Shown here one piece after another: positions 50,619 to 60,474 of a stretch of 64,000 bases of DNA. This DNA comes from DATFKA01 sp035268885. Its GTDB lineage: Bacteria; Bacteroidota; Bacteroidia; Chitinophagales; Saprospiraceae. A program made the position numbers and the translations under genes. The DNA lies in NCBI GenBank assembly GCA_035268885.1, contig DATFKA010000101.1, positions 39,108 through 103,107 on the forward strand, given 5' to 3'. The notes beneath the pieces were generated by a model. That model searched no databases and was not told where the DNA came from. It saw nothing but the letters and a program-made list of their open reading frames with translations. The first letter of the stretch is position 1. Each line of letters begins with the position of its first letter.

Positions 50619-51551
50619 TTACAGTCTCAGGGCACCTTCCTGATTGATCTCGCAGGAGTATACCTGGTTTCCTATACCATGATCACTAAAGATACGTTTC
50701 ATTTCTTCTCCGGCCTTTTCGGCAATTAAAGAGCTATTGCTGAGCGCAAAAATGGAAGGGCCGGCGCCGGATATACTACAACCCAGTACGCCCGTTTGGA
50801 GTACGGCGGCTTTGACTTCGTGAAAATGTGGGATGAGTTTAGCGCGTTGAGGTTCGATAATGAGATCTTGCAGCGACCGTTTGATCAGGTCGAAATCAGA
50901 TTGGTAAAGTCCTACTATGAATCCGGCAAGATTACCACTTTGTCGAATGTGTTGCTGTAAGCTAACCTGATCGGACAAAATACCCCGGGCATCCTTGGTC
51001 AGTATTTTGATATCGGGGTGCACAACGGTAGCGTACGTTCCACGTGGAACATTGAGGCGGTGTACGTCCAGTTCCTGGTTACTACGTACCAGGCTAATAC
51101 CTCCAAACAGGGAGGGAGCAACGTTGTCGGCGTGGTAAGCGCCGTCGGCAATTTGCTCACCAAGTACAGCAAAGGGAAGGAGTTCGCGCTTTTCCAAAGG
51201 GCGGTCTAATAGTTCATTGACGGCCATTACGCCACCTACGGCGCTGGCAGCACTTGAGCCAAGGCCACTGCCAAAGGGCATTTTTTTATGGATTTCCAGC
51301 TCGATGCCCCGCTTATTTTCTCCCAGGTGTTCCAGGAGTTTTAAAGCAGCGTAGCCCGCGGTGTTTTTTTGTAATTCGTAAGATAGCTTACCATTCGCAC
51401 CGGTGATCTTCGTAATGCTTAATCCTGGCTTATTAGAGAAGCGGGCAATGATTTCATCACCAGGGGCCTTGAGAGCGAATCCCATAATGTCGTAACCAAC
51501 GGCTACGTTGGCGACCGAAGCCGGAGCAAATACCTTGATTTCTGCGTTCAT
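50619..51551 (-). CDS. thrB: Homoserine kinase
   Basis: It phosphorylates homoserine in threonine synthesis. The 310-residue GHMP kinase has VFAPASVANVAVGYDIMGFA (about residues 7-26), the ATP-binding loop KKMPFGSGLGSSAASAVGGV (about 89-108) and the C-terminal GCSISGAGPSIFAL (about 258-271). It lies 36 bp downstream of thrA and 246 bp upstream of thrC, both on the same strand. It looks complete with ATG 51551 and standard length. Confidence 0.95.
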   Translation of the reverse strand: MNAEIKVFAPASVANVAVGYDIMGFALKAPGDEIIARFSNKPGLSITKITGANGKLSYELQKNTAGYAALKLLEHLGENKRGIELEIHKKMPFGSGLGSSAASAVGGVMAVNELLDRPLEKRELLPFAVLGEQIADGAYHADNVAPSLFGGISLVRSNQELDVHRLNVPRGTYATVVHPDIKILTKDARGILSDQVSLQQHIRQSGNLAGFIVGLYQSDFDLIKRSLQDLIIEPQRAKLIPHFHEVKAAVLQTGVLGCSISGAGPSIFALSNSSLIAEKAGEEMKRIFSDHGIGNQVYSCEINQEGALRL

Positions 51552-51587
51552 TCGTATGGTTTATTATGGTCTTTTTAATACCTATGA

Positions 51588-54044
51588 TTAAATCAGAAAA
51601 TTACCGATTTGGAGGATCTCCGCAAATACTCCGGCGGCGGTAACTTCCGCGCCAGCGCCAGGCCCTCTGACGACTAGCGGTCGATCGAGGTATCTATCGG
51701 TAGTAAAGGCAATCATATTGTCGCTGCCGTTGAGGGTGTAAAAGGGATGTTCTGGTCCTACTTCACTGAGTTGAACGCTGGCTTGCTTACCGTCTAAAGT
51801 GGCACACATCCGCAACACCTTATTGTTATCTTCTGCTTTTTGAACCAGCTCGGCAAAGTACTCATCTTCCTGCTCCAGGGCTTCGAAAAAATCTTCAACG
51901 GTTTTAGCCGTCTGGCAGGAAGCGGGTAGTGGGTTGACAATCTCTACTTCTTCCGGTTCGAGTTTGATGCCCGTTTCTCTGGCCAAAATAATCAGCTTAC
52001 GTTTGACGTCCTGGCCGTTGAGGTCTTCCCTGGGATCAGGTTCGGTTAATCCCTTTGCTTTCGCTTCTTTTACAATTTCACTGAATTTCTTTCCGGTGCC
52101 AAAGTTGTTAAAAATATAAGAAAGCGAACCCGATAAGACCCCCTCAATTCTTAAGATCTTATCCCCGCTGGTGATGAGGTCATTTAAGGTTGAGATGACG
52201 GGCAGACCGGCACCAACGTTTGTCTCGTAGGCAAACTGTACACCTCTTTTTTTCGCGATCGTTTTGAGTCGCTGGTATTTTAAATAAGCAGAAGAGGTGG
52301 CAATTTTATTAGGGGTGGATATAGAGATGCTGGCGTCCAGTATACTCTCATAGTAATCGGTGATTTCTTCGTTTGCGGTATTGTCCACAAAAATCGCATT
52401 GGATAAATTGAGCGCCTTCATACGATGAGTGAAATCATGGAAGTTCATGCTTTCTTCGGAGGCTAATAAGTCATTTTTCCAGTTATTGAGGTCAATACCC
52501 GACTCTTTAAAGAGCATTTTCTTACTATTGGCTAATCCAATTACTTTTATTTCTAAAGATCGCTCATTTTTTAGAAATTCATTCTGCTTTTTTATTTGTT
52601 TCAGTAAGGTACTTCCAATTAAGCCAACCCCTACCATGAATAAATGCAGCTCCGTCGTATCGGATAGGAAGAAGGCTTCGTGTAGCGCATTAAGGGCTTT
52701 GTTTTCGTCGCTCTTATTGATGACTACGGAAATATTTAATTCCGAAGAGCCCTGAGCAATGGCGATGATGTTGATCCCGTTTTTACCCAGCGCCTGGAAT
52801 AGCCGGCCGGCGACACCGGGTTGATAACGCATACGCTCACCAATAATGGCCACGGTTGATAAGTTGTGTTCTACTTTCAGTGGTTCGACGATACCCAACT
52901 GCATCTCGTATTCGAAGGCCTTGTCAATCGCGCTTTTAGCTCTGGCTGCCTTCTTGGGTTCGATGGCAAAGCTGATCGAGTGCTCCGAAGAGCCCTGGGT
53001 AATTAATATGACATTAATGTGGGCGTTCGCGAGGGCTCCAAAAAGACGAGCGGCTACCCCTGGTACACCGAACAGACCACTACCCTGAAGGGTAAGTAGG
53101 GCAATGTGGTTGATGGAAGAAATACCTTTTACTGCCTTGCCGTTTGGGTCTGAGGTGGCAGAAACGAGTGTACCTCTAAAATCTGGATTAAAGGTGTTTT
53201 TGATGTATAGCGGAATACCTTTGGCTAATGCCGGCTGTAGGGTGGGCGGATAAATTACCTTGGCACCAAAGTGCGACATCTCCATGGCTTCGGCGTAGGT
53301 CATGGAAGGAATGGTAAATGCTTTTTTTACTCGCCGGGGATCGGCCGTGAGAACACCGTCTACGTCCGTCCAGATTTCGATGATCTCGGCATTTAGGCCA
53401 GCCGCCAATAAGGCTGCCGTATAGTCAGATCCACCACGTCCGAGGGTAGTGGTTAACCCGCCTTTTGCGGAAGCGATAAAGCCAGTAACGATTTGAATCT
53501 CCGGATTCTGGCTGTAGTATTTAAGAATTTTCTTATAAGTAAGGTCAAAGTCTACCGTAGCGGTACCGAAGTTTTTGTCGGTCTTAATAATCTTGCGTGC
53601 ATCCAGATAGCTGACGTTGATGGCGAGCTGCCGCAGGAAATGGGCGATAATAAAAGCGGAGTTCCGTTCGCCAAAACTCAGCACGTAATCCATGGTGCGT
53701 GGCGAAGCTTCCCTTACCAGAAATATACCATACAGAAGGTTCTTTAGAACATTGTGGTTCATTTCCAATTCGGGCATGGCCTGGCTAAGGCGGGGTTCTT
53801 CCAGCAGCTCATGAATAGCTTCGAAGTGTCGCTTACTGAAGGTTTCGAATATTTCCTGGTAGGCTACATCGCCGGCTGCGGCCAGCTCACTCATGCGGAT
53901 GAGCATGTCGGTAACGCCACCGAAAGCCGAAAAGACGACGGTGAAGCGTTCGCCACTGGAGTAATAGTTTTTTAGGATATCGCCTATTCTGCGGATGCGT
54001 TCTGGTTTGGCTACGGAGGAGCCGCCAAATTTCAAAACCTTCAT
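51588..54044 (-). CDS. thrA: Bifunctional aspartokinase / homoserine dehydrogenase
   Basis: The 818-residue fusion carries out the first and third steps of the aspartate family route. The N-terminal kinase has MKVLKFGGSSVAKPERI and TTLGRGGSDYTAALLAAGL (about residues 196-214). Two ACT-type regulatory repeats lie at about 310-460 (GSSEHSISFAIEPKKA; GSSELNISVVINKSDEN), which probably bind threonine for feedback. The homoserine dehydrogenase half starts near 465 with LFMVGVGLIGSTLLKQI and includes YETNVGAGLPVISTLNDL (about 610-627) and the catalytic-site segment KGLTEPDPREDLNGQDVKRK (about 670-690). It is the first gene of thrABC on the minus strand. The 414-bp region upstream contains no clear -7 element. 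Confidence 0.96.
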   Translation of the reverse strand: MKVLKFGGSSVAKPERIRRIGDILKNYYSSGERFTVVFSAFGGVTDMLIRMSELAAAGDVAYQEIFETFSKRHFEAIHELLEEPRLSQAMPELEMNHNVLKNLLYGIFLVREASPRTMDYVLSFGERNSAFIIAHFLRQLAINVSYLDARKIIKTDKNFGTATVDFDLTYKKILKYYSQNPEIQIVTGFIASAKGGLTTTLGRGGSDYTAALLAAGLNAEIIEIWTDVDGVLTADPRRVKKAFTIPSMTYAEAMEMSHFGAKVIYPPTLQPALAKGIPLYIKNTFNPDFRGTLVSATSDPNGKAVKGISSINHIALLTLQGSGLFGVPGVAARLFGALANAHINVILITQGSSEHSISFAIEPKKAARAKSAIDKAFEYEMQLGIVEPLKVEHNLSTVAIIGERMRYQPGVAGRLFQALGKNGINIIAIAQGSSELNISVVINKSDENKALNALHEAFFLSDTTELHLFMVGVGLIGSTLLKQIKKQNEFLKNERSLEIKVIGLANSKKMLFKESGIDLNNWKNDLLASEESMNFHDFTHRMKALNLSNAIFVDNTANEEITDYYESILDASISISTPNKIATSSAYLKYQRLKTIAKKRGVQFAYETNVGAGLPVISTLNDLITSGDKILRIEGVLSGSLSYIFNNFGTGKKFSEIVKEAKAKGLTEPDPREDLNGQDVKRKLIILARETGIKLEPEEVEIVNPLPASCQTAKTVEDFFEALEQEDEYFAELVQKAEDNNKVLRMCATLDGKQASVQLSEVGPEHPFYTLNGSDNMIAFTTDRYLDRPLVVRGPGAGAEVTAAGVFAEILQIGNFLI

Positions 54045-54458
54045 AAGTACTGCGTTTATTTGTTTGTTTTAATTCGACGTATTTACTGAATTTATCAAGG
54101 GGTCCAACCATTTACTTTTGACTGAAAAAATAAGGAGGTTCGACATAGCGTTACCGAAAAACTGCTAAAAGGGTGCTGGTTAGGGAGGGTGGTTTCGACC
54201 AGATCAACTTCCGTTTTTGTCAAAACACGGGCGAAAATTACGCGTTTACCAGGTCAAAGACCAGAAAAACAAGCGGAATTTACTCTGCAATAATAGGCAT
54301 TTTTTCACGTCTTTGTGTGGAAAAGTTTTCTTAAGAAATTTTTGAAAAATAAAAAACGCGCAGGTGGCGCGTTCTTTGCTTTTTTGATCCAGGGGTCGGG
54401 GAGTCTTCAAAAGGCGCTCAAATCGCAAATTCGCATTTTTTGCCCCTTTTGCCTGCGT
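54045..54458. other. Gap between rlmN and thrA
   Basis: There is no credible gene in these 414 bp. The rlmN terminator lies at 54345-54377. The rest should contain the thrA promoter and leader on the minus strand, but no TAnnTTTG match, threonine-rich leader peptide or attenuator hairpin was found. Confidence 0.6.
54345..54377 (-). terminator. Rho-independent terminator after rlmN
   Basis: On the minus strand AACGCGC, loop CACCT and GCGCGTT are followed by TTTTATTTTT. It lies about 82 bp after the rlmN stop and separates rlmN from thrA. Confidence 0.75.
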
Positions 54459-55508
54459 TTAGTCCTTATTGGCCAATTGTCCGCAAGCGGCATCAATATC
54501 CTTACCCCGGGACCGTCGTACCGTCGTTCGAACACCATTATCAATTAGAAATTGGGAAAATGAATTGATGTTATCATCACTGGCTTTGATAAAATCGACC
54601 CCACCGATGGGGTTATATTCGATAATATTGACCCGCACGGGAAACTGCTGACAGAGTTGGAGTAAATTTTTGGCGTCGTCCTGACTTACATTAAAATTAT
54701 TAAAGGCGATATACTCGTAGCTGATGCGATTGCGGGTCTGCTGATAATAATATTGCATGGCTTCCATGAGCTTGTCCAGATTGTTTTGCTCATTGATGGG
54801 CATAATCTGGTCGCGTTTGGCGTCGTCGGCAGCGTGCAGGGACAGCGCCAGATTGACCTTACTGGCATCGTCGGCTAGTCTTTTTATCATTTTGGCAATA
54901 CCCGCGGTACTGATGGTAATGCGTCGCGGCGACATATCCAGGCCATAGGCTTGGGTCAGATGCTGAATACTTTCCATGACTTCCCGGTAAGCGAGTAGGG
55001 GTTCCCCCATTCCCATGTATACAATATTGGTGATGGGATGCTCATAATGCTCCAGTGCCTGCTCGTTGACCAGTACGACCTGATCGTAGATTTCAGCGGC
55101 ATCCAGATTACGAAGCCGTTTCATTTTTCCCGTTGCACAGAATTTACAGGTCAGGCTGCAGCCCACCTGAGAAGAGACACAGACGGTATAGCGGTTATCT
55201 GCAGGTACGGGGATCAGGACGGATTCGATCAAATGGCCGTCGTGTAAACGAAAACGAGATTTGATGGTGCCGTCCGAGCTGTGCTGTACCTTATCCAGTT
55301 CAATACTTCTGATGGCAAAGTTTTCCTTCAGTCTTTCGCGAAAAACTTTTGATAGGTTGGTCATTTCATCAAAGGTGCGGGCACTTTTTTTCCAGAGCCA
55401 TTCGTGTACTTGCTTAGCCCGGAATTTTTTCTCGCCCATACCGACGACCCAGTCGCTCAGTTCCACCAGGCTCAGTTTACGGATATCTTGCTGTTCTGTC
55501 GTAATCAT
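54459..55508 (-). CDS. rlmN: 23S rRNA (adenine-2503 C2)-methyltransferase RlmN
   Basis: It is a radical SAM enzyme that methylates A2503 of 23S rRNA and A37 of some tRNAs. The 349-residue protein has the N-terminal DUF559-like helical segment, then the cluster motif CSLTCKFCATGKMKRL (about residues 117-132, three cysteines spaced CxxxCxxC). NIVYMGMGEPLLAYREVM (about 159-176) and VNLALSLHAADDAKR (about 217-231) match SAM and RNA-binding segments, and the conserved C-terminal cysteine is in DIDAACGQL near the end. A TATATTTG -7 element ends 5 bp before the ATG, so the mRNA is probably leaderless. Confidence 0.96.
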   Translation of the reverse strand: MITTEQQDIRKLSLVELSDWVVGMGEKKFRAKQVHEWLWKKSARTFDEMTNLSKVFRERLKENFAIRSIELDKVQHSSDGTIKSRFRLHDGHLIESVLIPVPADNRYTVCVSSQVGCSLTCKFCATGKMKRLRNLDAAEIYDQVVLVNEQALEHYEHPITNIVYMGMGEPLLAYREVMESIQHLTQAYGLDMSPRRITISTAGIAKMIKRLADDASKVNLALSLHAADDAKRDQIMPINEQNNLDKLMEAMQYYYQQTRNRISYEYIAFNNFNVSQDDAKNLLQLCQQFPVRVNIIEYNPIGGVDFIKASDDNINSFSQFLIDNGVRTTVRRSRGKDIDAACGQLANKD

Positions 55509-55513
55509 AATTG

Positions 55514-55521
55514 CAAATATA
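55514..55521 (-). promoter_or_regulatory. -7 element placed for a leaderless rlmN transcript
   Basis: The minus strand reads TATATTTG, a TAnnTTTG match, 5 bp before the rlmN ATG at 55508. The same spacing is seen at 1092-1099. Confidence 0.5.
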
Positions 55522-55524
55522 GCT

Positions 55525-57324
55525 TTATTCCCATTCGATCACCTGACATTTTTGGGCCAGCCACTGGCTTTCGGCCTCATTCAGGTGCGGGTTTAGCTTT
55601 TGATACACCTGCTGATGATAATTGTTTAACCAGTTGATCTCTTCGTTCTCTAATGAGGATAAGTCGATTAAAGACTGATCAATGGGAAAAAGGCTTAGTG
55701 TTTCGAAGGTGAAAAATGGAGAAGTAGGGCTGCTATGCTCCGATTCTACACAAAGGATCAGGTTTTCGGTGCGGATCCCAAAAGAGCCAGCTTCGTAGTA
55801 GCCGGGTTCATTGGAAGTGATCATACCGGGCCAGATGGGCGTGCGACCACGTGGGGTGGCGGCCAGTGGGGAGATACTTTGGGGACCTTCGTGCACATTC
55901 AAAAAGAAACCCACACCGTGTCCGGTGCCGTGTCCGTAGTTTTGGCCACTTTTCCAGAGGTACATTCTGGCCAGTACATCGAGTTGCCCCCCGGTCGTGC
56001 CTTTTGGGAAGTGGATACTGGCCAGAGCGATGTGGCCCTTGAGTACTTTCGTGAAAGCTGCTTTCTCGGCCGGAGTGGGTGCCCCCAGACTGATGGTGCG
56101 GGTGATATCGGTGGTGCCATCGAGGTATTGTCCGCCGGAATCAATGAGCAGCAGGCCTTCTGGTTGAATATTTGCGCTACGTTTTTTATCGGGTCGGTAG
56201 TGTACGATGGCACCGTTGGCCCGATAGCCGACAATGGCGGAGAAGCTTTCGCCAAAATATCTTTCTTGTTGACTGCGGAAGTGCTTTAATTGCTCTACAC
56301 AATCGTATTCCGTGATGTAGCCGCTGGGGATCAACTCTTCCAGCCAACGGTAGAACCGAAGTAAGGCCAGACCATCTTTGATCATTGCTCCTCGTAAATG
56401 ATCAATTTCAGTAGCGTTCTTTATGGCTTTTTCGGCCTGGATGAGGCCCTTGCCCTCCCGACAATGTTCTGGGTTGATCCTTTTGCGTAAAGCCGTATTG
56501 AGAGAAGATTCTATATACACCGTCTGATGATCCGAAGGGAGCTGCCGGAGATGATGCTCTATTGTACCATAAGGTTTTAGGTGAATACCTTCTTGGCGGA
56601 GGCTTGTTCTCAAATCGGCGGGTATCTTTTGTGTATCGATAAACAAAAGGCAGTCATCGGGCGACAGCCAGAGGTAGGCCAGGAAGACTGGATTAAAGGC
56701 AATGTCGGACCCTCGCAGGTTGAGTAGCCAGGCGATATCGTCTAATTTATTGATCAGGTAGTAATGCGCAGCTTCAGCTTTTAAGGCGGATCGAATTTTT
56801 CTGATTTTGGCGACTCTGCTTTCCCCCGCGTAACTGAGTTGTAGCTCGAATACGGGATCCTGAGGTAAGTCGGGCCGATCAGTCCAGGCGGTCGTGATTA
56901 AATCCACCTCCGTTTCCAGGGTGATTCCTTTCGGTAAAAGGGCTCGCTTGATGTGCCTAAGTTGTGCAGTTGTCCAAAGATGCCCATCGAGTCCTAATGT
57001 GCTGTTTTCGGGTAAATGCGCTTGCAGCCAGTGTGGGTATTGCATAAGGCCATTTTCGTGCAGGGGGTGCACCTTAAATCCTGTATCCTTTAGTTCAGCT
57101 TCCGCCTGGATATAATACCGAGAGTCGGTCCAGATGCCGGCCTGATCGGGTGTAATAATGGCGAGGCCGGCCGAGCCGGTAAAGCCGCTGATCCACTCGC
57201 GTGCTTTCCAGTGATCAGCCACATATTCACTTTGGTGAGGATCGCTGCTTGGGATAATATACGCATCTATAGACCGGGACTGCATGGCTTTGCGCAAAGT
57301 GGACAAGCGTTCTTTTATACTCAT
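55525..57324 (-). CDS. Xaa-Pro aminopeptidase, M24B family (APP-like)
   Basis: It removes N-terminal residues that precede proline and depends on two metal ions. The 599-residue cytoplasmic protein has the long three-domain layout of eukaryotic-type aminopeptidase P: two creatinase N-like domains (about 1-310; GFTGSAGLAIITPDQAGIWTD) and an M24 domain (about 315-540). Metal ligands are in LLIDSGGQYLDGTTDITRT (about 400-418), YGHGTGHGVGFFLNVHEGP (about 482-500), TSNEPGYYEAGSFGIRTEN (about 517-535). A C-terminal DUF5906-like tail ends in EWE. ATG 57324 (MSIKERLSTLRKAM) is preferred over ATG 57345. Confidence 0.94.
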   Translation of the reverse strand: MSIKERLSTLRKAMQSRSIDAYIIPSSDPHQSEYVADHWKAREWISGFTGSAGLAIITPDQAGIWTDSRYYIQAEAELKDTGFKVHPLHENGLMQYPHWLQAHLPENSTLGLDGHLWTTAQLRHIKRALLPKGITLETEVDLITTAWTDRPDLPQDPVFELQLSYAGESRVAKIRKIRSALKAEAAHYYLINKLDDIAWLLNLRGSDIAFNPVFLAYLWLSPDDCLLFIDTQKIPADLRTSLRQEGIHLKPYGTIEHHLRQLPSDHQTVYIESSLNTALRKRINPEHCREGKGLIQAEKAIKNATEIDHLRGAMIKDGLALLRFYRWLEELIPSGYITEYDCVEQLKHFRSQQERYFGESFSAIVGYRANGAIVHYRPDKKRSANIQPEGLLLIDSGGQYLDGTTDITRTISLGAPTPAEKAAFTKVLKGHIALASIHFPKGTTGGQLDVLARMYLWKSGQNYGHGTGHGVGFFLNVHEGPQSISPLAATPRGRTPIWPGMITSNEPGYYEAGSFGIRTENLILCVESEHSSPTSPFFTFETLSLFPIDQSLIDLSSLENEEINWLNNYHQQVYQKLNPHLNEAESQWLAQKCQVIEWE

Positions 57325-57481
57325 TTTTAGTTTTTTAGCAAGCAATTTTCTTTAAAAACCCCTACCTTGGAAAAACGGCAAGATTTTTGCTATAACGGCT
57401 GCAACCTTATTTTGGTGCTTCCGTTTAAAATAAAAAAATAATAAAGAACCGGACGAAAAAGGTCCCTACTATATTCTTCCA

Positions 57482-58969
57482 ATGAGAACCCGTTTAGCAC
57501 AGAAGCAAAGCCAAATACAAAAGCTGTCGCCTCAACAAATTCAGTTGATGAAGTTGCTGCAGATACCTGCGGCAATGCTCGATCAGCGGGTACAGGAAGA
57601 ATTAGAGGCCAATCCCGCACTGGAAGAAGGCTCCGCTTCCGATAAAACAGATACGCTTGACCAAAACGGGGAAGAAAATACGGACAACCAGGAAGAAACT
57701 TACGAACTGGATGATTACCTCAGTGAGTATATTGAAGACGATCCCGTCGCCTATCAATCTTCTCGTAATTATAATCCGGATGAAGAGGATAAAAGCATTC
57801 CCATTGCCGTAGAGCAAAGCTTAAATGAGCACCTGGAACGACAATTGGGGCTGATTGATTTTGATCATGAATCAGACCAGTTAATTGCCATGCAGGTGAT
57901 TGGAAGTATTGATGAGGATGGTTACCTGCGTAGAGATCCTGCTTCTATCGTAGATGATCTGATGTTTTCTCAAAATATCTTTACTACGGAGGAGAAAATT
58001 CTGGAAATTCTTCAATTGGTACAAGGCTTTGATCCTCCGGGAATTGGTGCGCGTGATTTGCGGGAGTGCTTATTGCTGCAGCTACAGTTAAAACTAGAGA
58101 ACTGGGACGAGTGGGAAGACGAAGAACCCGAGGCCATTAAGTATGCCATTACTATTGTGCGGGATTATTTTGATGCTTTTTCCAAAAAGCATTTTGACAA
58201 ACTGGTTCGCCAGCTCAATATCTCCGAAGCTGAGCTGAAGGAAGCGATGGATGTCATCCTTACTTTAAACCCAAAACCGGCCAGCGGTTATTCTTCTGGA
58301 AACCTCTCCCGTACCAACCAGTACGTCATACCTGATTTTATTATAGAAACTAAAGACGGAGAACTCCATTTACGCCTGAATAGCCGCAATGCACCGGAAT
58401 TACACATTAGTGATCATTTCCGGGAGTTGTTATCTGCACAGAAGGGTAGTGCCAGACTACAAAAAAAACAAAAAGAGGCGGTACAATTCGTTAAGCAAAA
58501 AGTAGAATCCGCACGCTGGTTCATTGATGCCATTCGCCAGCGGCAAGAGACCTTGTATAAAACCATGTACGCGATCATGCAATACCAGTACGATTATTTT
58601 ATGACGGGAGACGAACGCCGCCTGCGACCAATGATTCTACAGGATATTGCGGATATAACCGGCCTGGATGTTTCGACCGTATCCCGGGTAGCCAATTCGA
58701 AGTTTGTACAGACAGAATACGGAACCAAGTCTTTAAAAAGTTTCTTCTCGGAAGGGATGCAGAATACGGACGGGGAGGAAGTATCTACTTTAGAGATAAA
58801 AGATATTTTGACGGAAGTCATTGAAAAAGAGAATAAGCGCAAACCCCTTTCCGATCAGAAACTATCGGGTATTCTGAAAGAAAAAGGGTACAAAGTAGCT
58901 CGCCGAACCATTGCCAAATACCGGGATCAACTCAATATTCCAAAAGCCAGTCTGCGCAAAGAACTATAG
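57482..58969 (+). CDS. rpoN: RNA polymerase sigma-54 factor
   Basis: The 495-residue protein has the three RpoN parts. Region I is glutamine/leucine-rich (QKQSQIQKLSPQQIQLMKLL). An acidic linker (about 60-100) and the core-binding domain (about 105-300) follow. The DNA-binding end has an HTH (ITGLDVSTVSRVANSKFVQ, about 395-415) and the RpoN box ARRTIAKYRDQLNIP close to the C-terminus, which contacts -24 elements. It directs transcription from -24/-12 promoters with enhancer-binding ATPases. A matching promoter lies before htpG in this same window. The stop overlaps that of the convergent aminotransferase by 6 bp. Confidence 0.97.
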   Translation: MRTRLAQKQSQIQKLSPQQIQLMKLLQIPAAMLDQRVQEELEANPALEEGSASDKTDTLDQNGEENTDNQEETYELDDYLSEYIEDDPVAYQSSRNYNPDEEDKSIPIAVEQSLNEHLERQLGLIDFDHESDQLIAMQVIGSIDEDGYLRRDPASIVDDLMFSQNIFTTEEKILEILQLVQGFDPPGIGARDLRECLLLQLQLKLENWDEWEDEEPEAIKYAITIVRDYFDAFSKKHFDKLVRQLNISEAELKEAMDVILTLNPKPASGYSSGNLSRTNQYVIPDFIIETKDGELHLRLNSRNAPELHISDHFRELLSAQKGSARLQKKQKEAVQFVKQKVESARWFIDAIRQRQETLYKTMYAIMQYQYDYFMTGDERRLRPMILQDIADITGLDVSTVSRVANSKFVQTEYGTKSLKSFFSEGMQNTDGEEVSTLEIKDILTEVIEKENKRKPLSDQKLSGILKEKGYKVARRTIAKYRDQLNIPKASLRKEL

Positions 58970-60145
58970 CAGGTCGAGACCTTCGTTAATAATGGTACAG
59001 GCCTGGCGAATCTCTTCTTCACTGATAATGAGCGGCGGCGCAATTCGTAGCGACTCACTGTTGAACAGGAACCAGTCAATAATCACGCCTTTTTCCAGGC
59101 AGTGTTTGATCACGGTGCGCACCTCCTCAAAGCTTTCCAACTGGACAGCCATCAGTAGGCCTGCACTTCTAATTTCACGGATTTTTGGGTGTTGTAATAG
59201 CTGGTGGAACAATGCCTCTTTCTCTTTTACCTGACTTATAATGGGCTCATCGATCAGCGTACGAAGGGTAGCTAAGCCCGCCGCGCAGTTGACCGGATGC
59301 CCGCCGAAGGTGGTGATATGTCCCAGTACGGGATCGTAGCTGAGGACGTGCATGAGCTTTCGGTCGGCCACAAAAGCGCCGATGGGCATACCGCCGCCCA
59401 TGGCCTTTGCCAGCAGGATAATATCGGGTACGATTCCGTACTGCTCAAAGGCAAAAAGGCTACCGGTGCGCCCGTAACCCACCTGAATTTCATCGAGAAT
59501 AAGCAGGGCGCCAACTTCTTCACAGCGTTTCTTGAGGGCCTTCAGGTAATCGGCAGCTGGCGGGCGTACCCCCCATTCCGCCTGTACGGTTTCTACAATA
59601 ACGCAAGCGGTTTTTTCTGTAATCTCGGCTAGGCAAAAGGGACAATTAAACTCGATATGTTTAATACCAGGTAGTAGGGGATGGTAAGCACGGGTGAAGT
59701 CTTTAGGTGACATCAGGCTGGCTGAGCCCTGGGTACTACCATGGTAGGCCTTTTTGCAGGCGATAATTTCGTGGCGACCCGTATAGCGCTTGGCAAGTTT
59801 CATCGCCCCCTCGGTTGCTTCGGTTCCTGAGTTGACAAAATAGACACTGTTGAGGCTGGGCGGGAGTTGTTCGCAAAGTAAATCTGCTAATTGGATCTGT
59901 GGTTTCATCAGGTACTCTCCGTAGACCATGGTATGCATATACTGCGCGCTCTGTTTCTGCACCGCTTCGACTACAGCCGGGTGGCAGTGGCCAAGACTGC
60001 TGACGGATATACCGGCAATCAGATCGAGATAAGCCTTACCTTCAGGATCGTAAAGATAGACGCCACGGGCTTTTTCCACTTCGATCATTAGGGGAATGTC
60101 ACTGGTCTGGGCAATACTTTGTAAGAAAGACTGACGTAATATCAT
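58964..60145 (-). CDS. Class III aminotransferase (acetylornithine/ornithine type)
   Basis: The 393-residue cytoplasmic PLP enzyme belongs to the class III transaminases. It has YLDLIAGISVSSLGHCHPAV (about residues 38-57), FVNSGTEATEGAMKLAKRYT (about 101-120), ILDEIQVGYGRTGSLFAFEQ (about 216-235) and the PLP lysine in IILLAKAMGGGMPIGAFVAD (about 240-259). ArgD, RocD, GabT and similar enzymes share these features. No arginine or catabolic gene is adjacent, so the amino donor and acceptor cannot be fixed. It is divergent from the GH25 gene and convergent with rpoN. Confidence 0.9.
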   Translation of the reverse strand: MILRQSFLQSIAQTSDIPLMIEVEKARGVYLYDPEGKAYLDLIAGISVSSLGHCHPAVVEAVQKQSAQYMHTMVYGEYLMKPQIQLADLLCEQLPPSLNSVYFVNSGTEATEGAMKLAKRYTGRHEIIACKKAYHGSTQGSASLMSPKDFTRAYHPLLPGIKHIEFNCPFCLAEITEKTACVIVETVQAEWGVRPPAADYLKALKKRCEEVGALLILDEIQVGYGRTGSLFAFEQYGIVPDIILLAKAMGGGMPIGAFVADRKLMHVLSYDPVLGHITTFGGHPVNCAAGLATLRTLIDEPIISQVKEKEALFHQLLQHPKIREIRSAGLLMAVQLESFEEVRTVIKHCLEKGVIIDWFLFNSESLRIAPPLIISEEEIRQACTIINEGLDLL

Positions 60146-60474
60146 GGTTTTTTCATTTTCAGATCAATTCGGTAAAATACACCCTCGCACACCCAGTATA
60201 TTTTCCTTAATTTGGTGCTTTCCTTTACCAACCGAAGGTATTTATAATCAACTGTCGTTATAAAAACATTAAAATGCGCGCTAAACCTTTTAGCGCAATT
60301 AATTTTTGTGCATCTTTAAGAAGCATTAGAAATATCATTTGTCATTGTGGGTTTATACCCAAAATGGTTGTACTTATTCAGTCTACAAATGCTATTCAAA
60401 ACGTTGAATGAATGATGAGCTAAGTAGGATTATTTTTTTGCGAAAGCAAAAAACCGAAGCTCAAATTTTGTCCC
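60146..60474. other. Divergent gap between the aminotransferase and GH25 genes
   Basis: There is no gene in these 329 bp, which must hold both promoters. GCGCTAAA (60278-60285) and TTTAGCGC (60289-60296) form an 8-bp stem followed by ATTAATTTTTG, and TGGGTTTATACCCA (around 60348) is a short palindrome. A TATTTTTTTG run near 60430 resembles an extended -7 element for the GH25 gene. Confidence 0.5.

Noticed and set aside
54315..54323. TGTGGAAAA as a DnaA box and a second origin candidate
   Set aside because: A single near-match without AT-rich tract, repeats or skew change.
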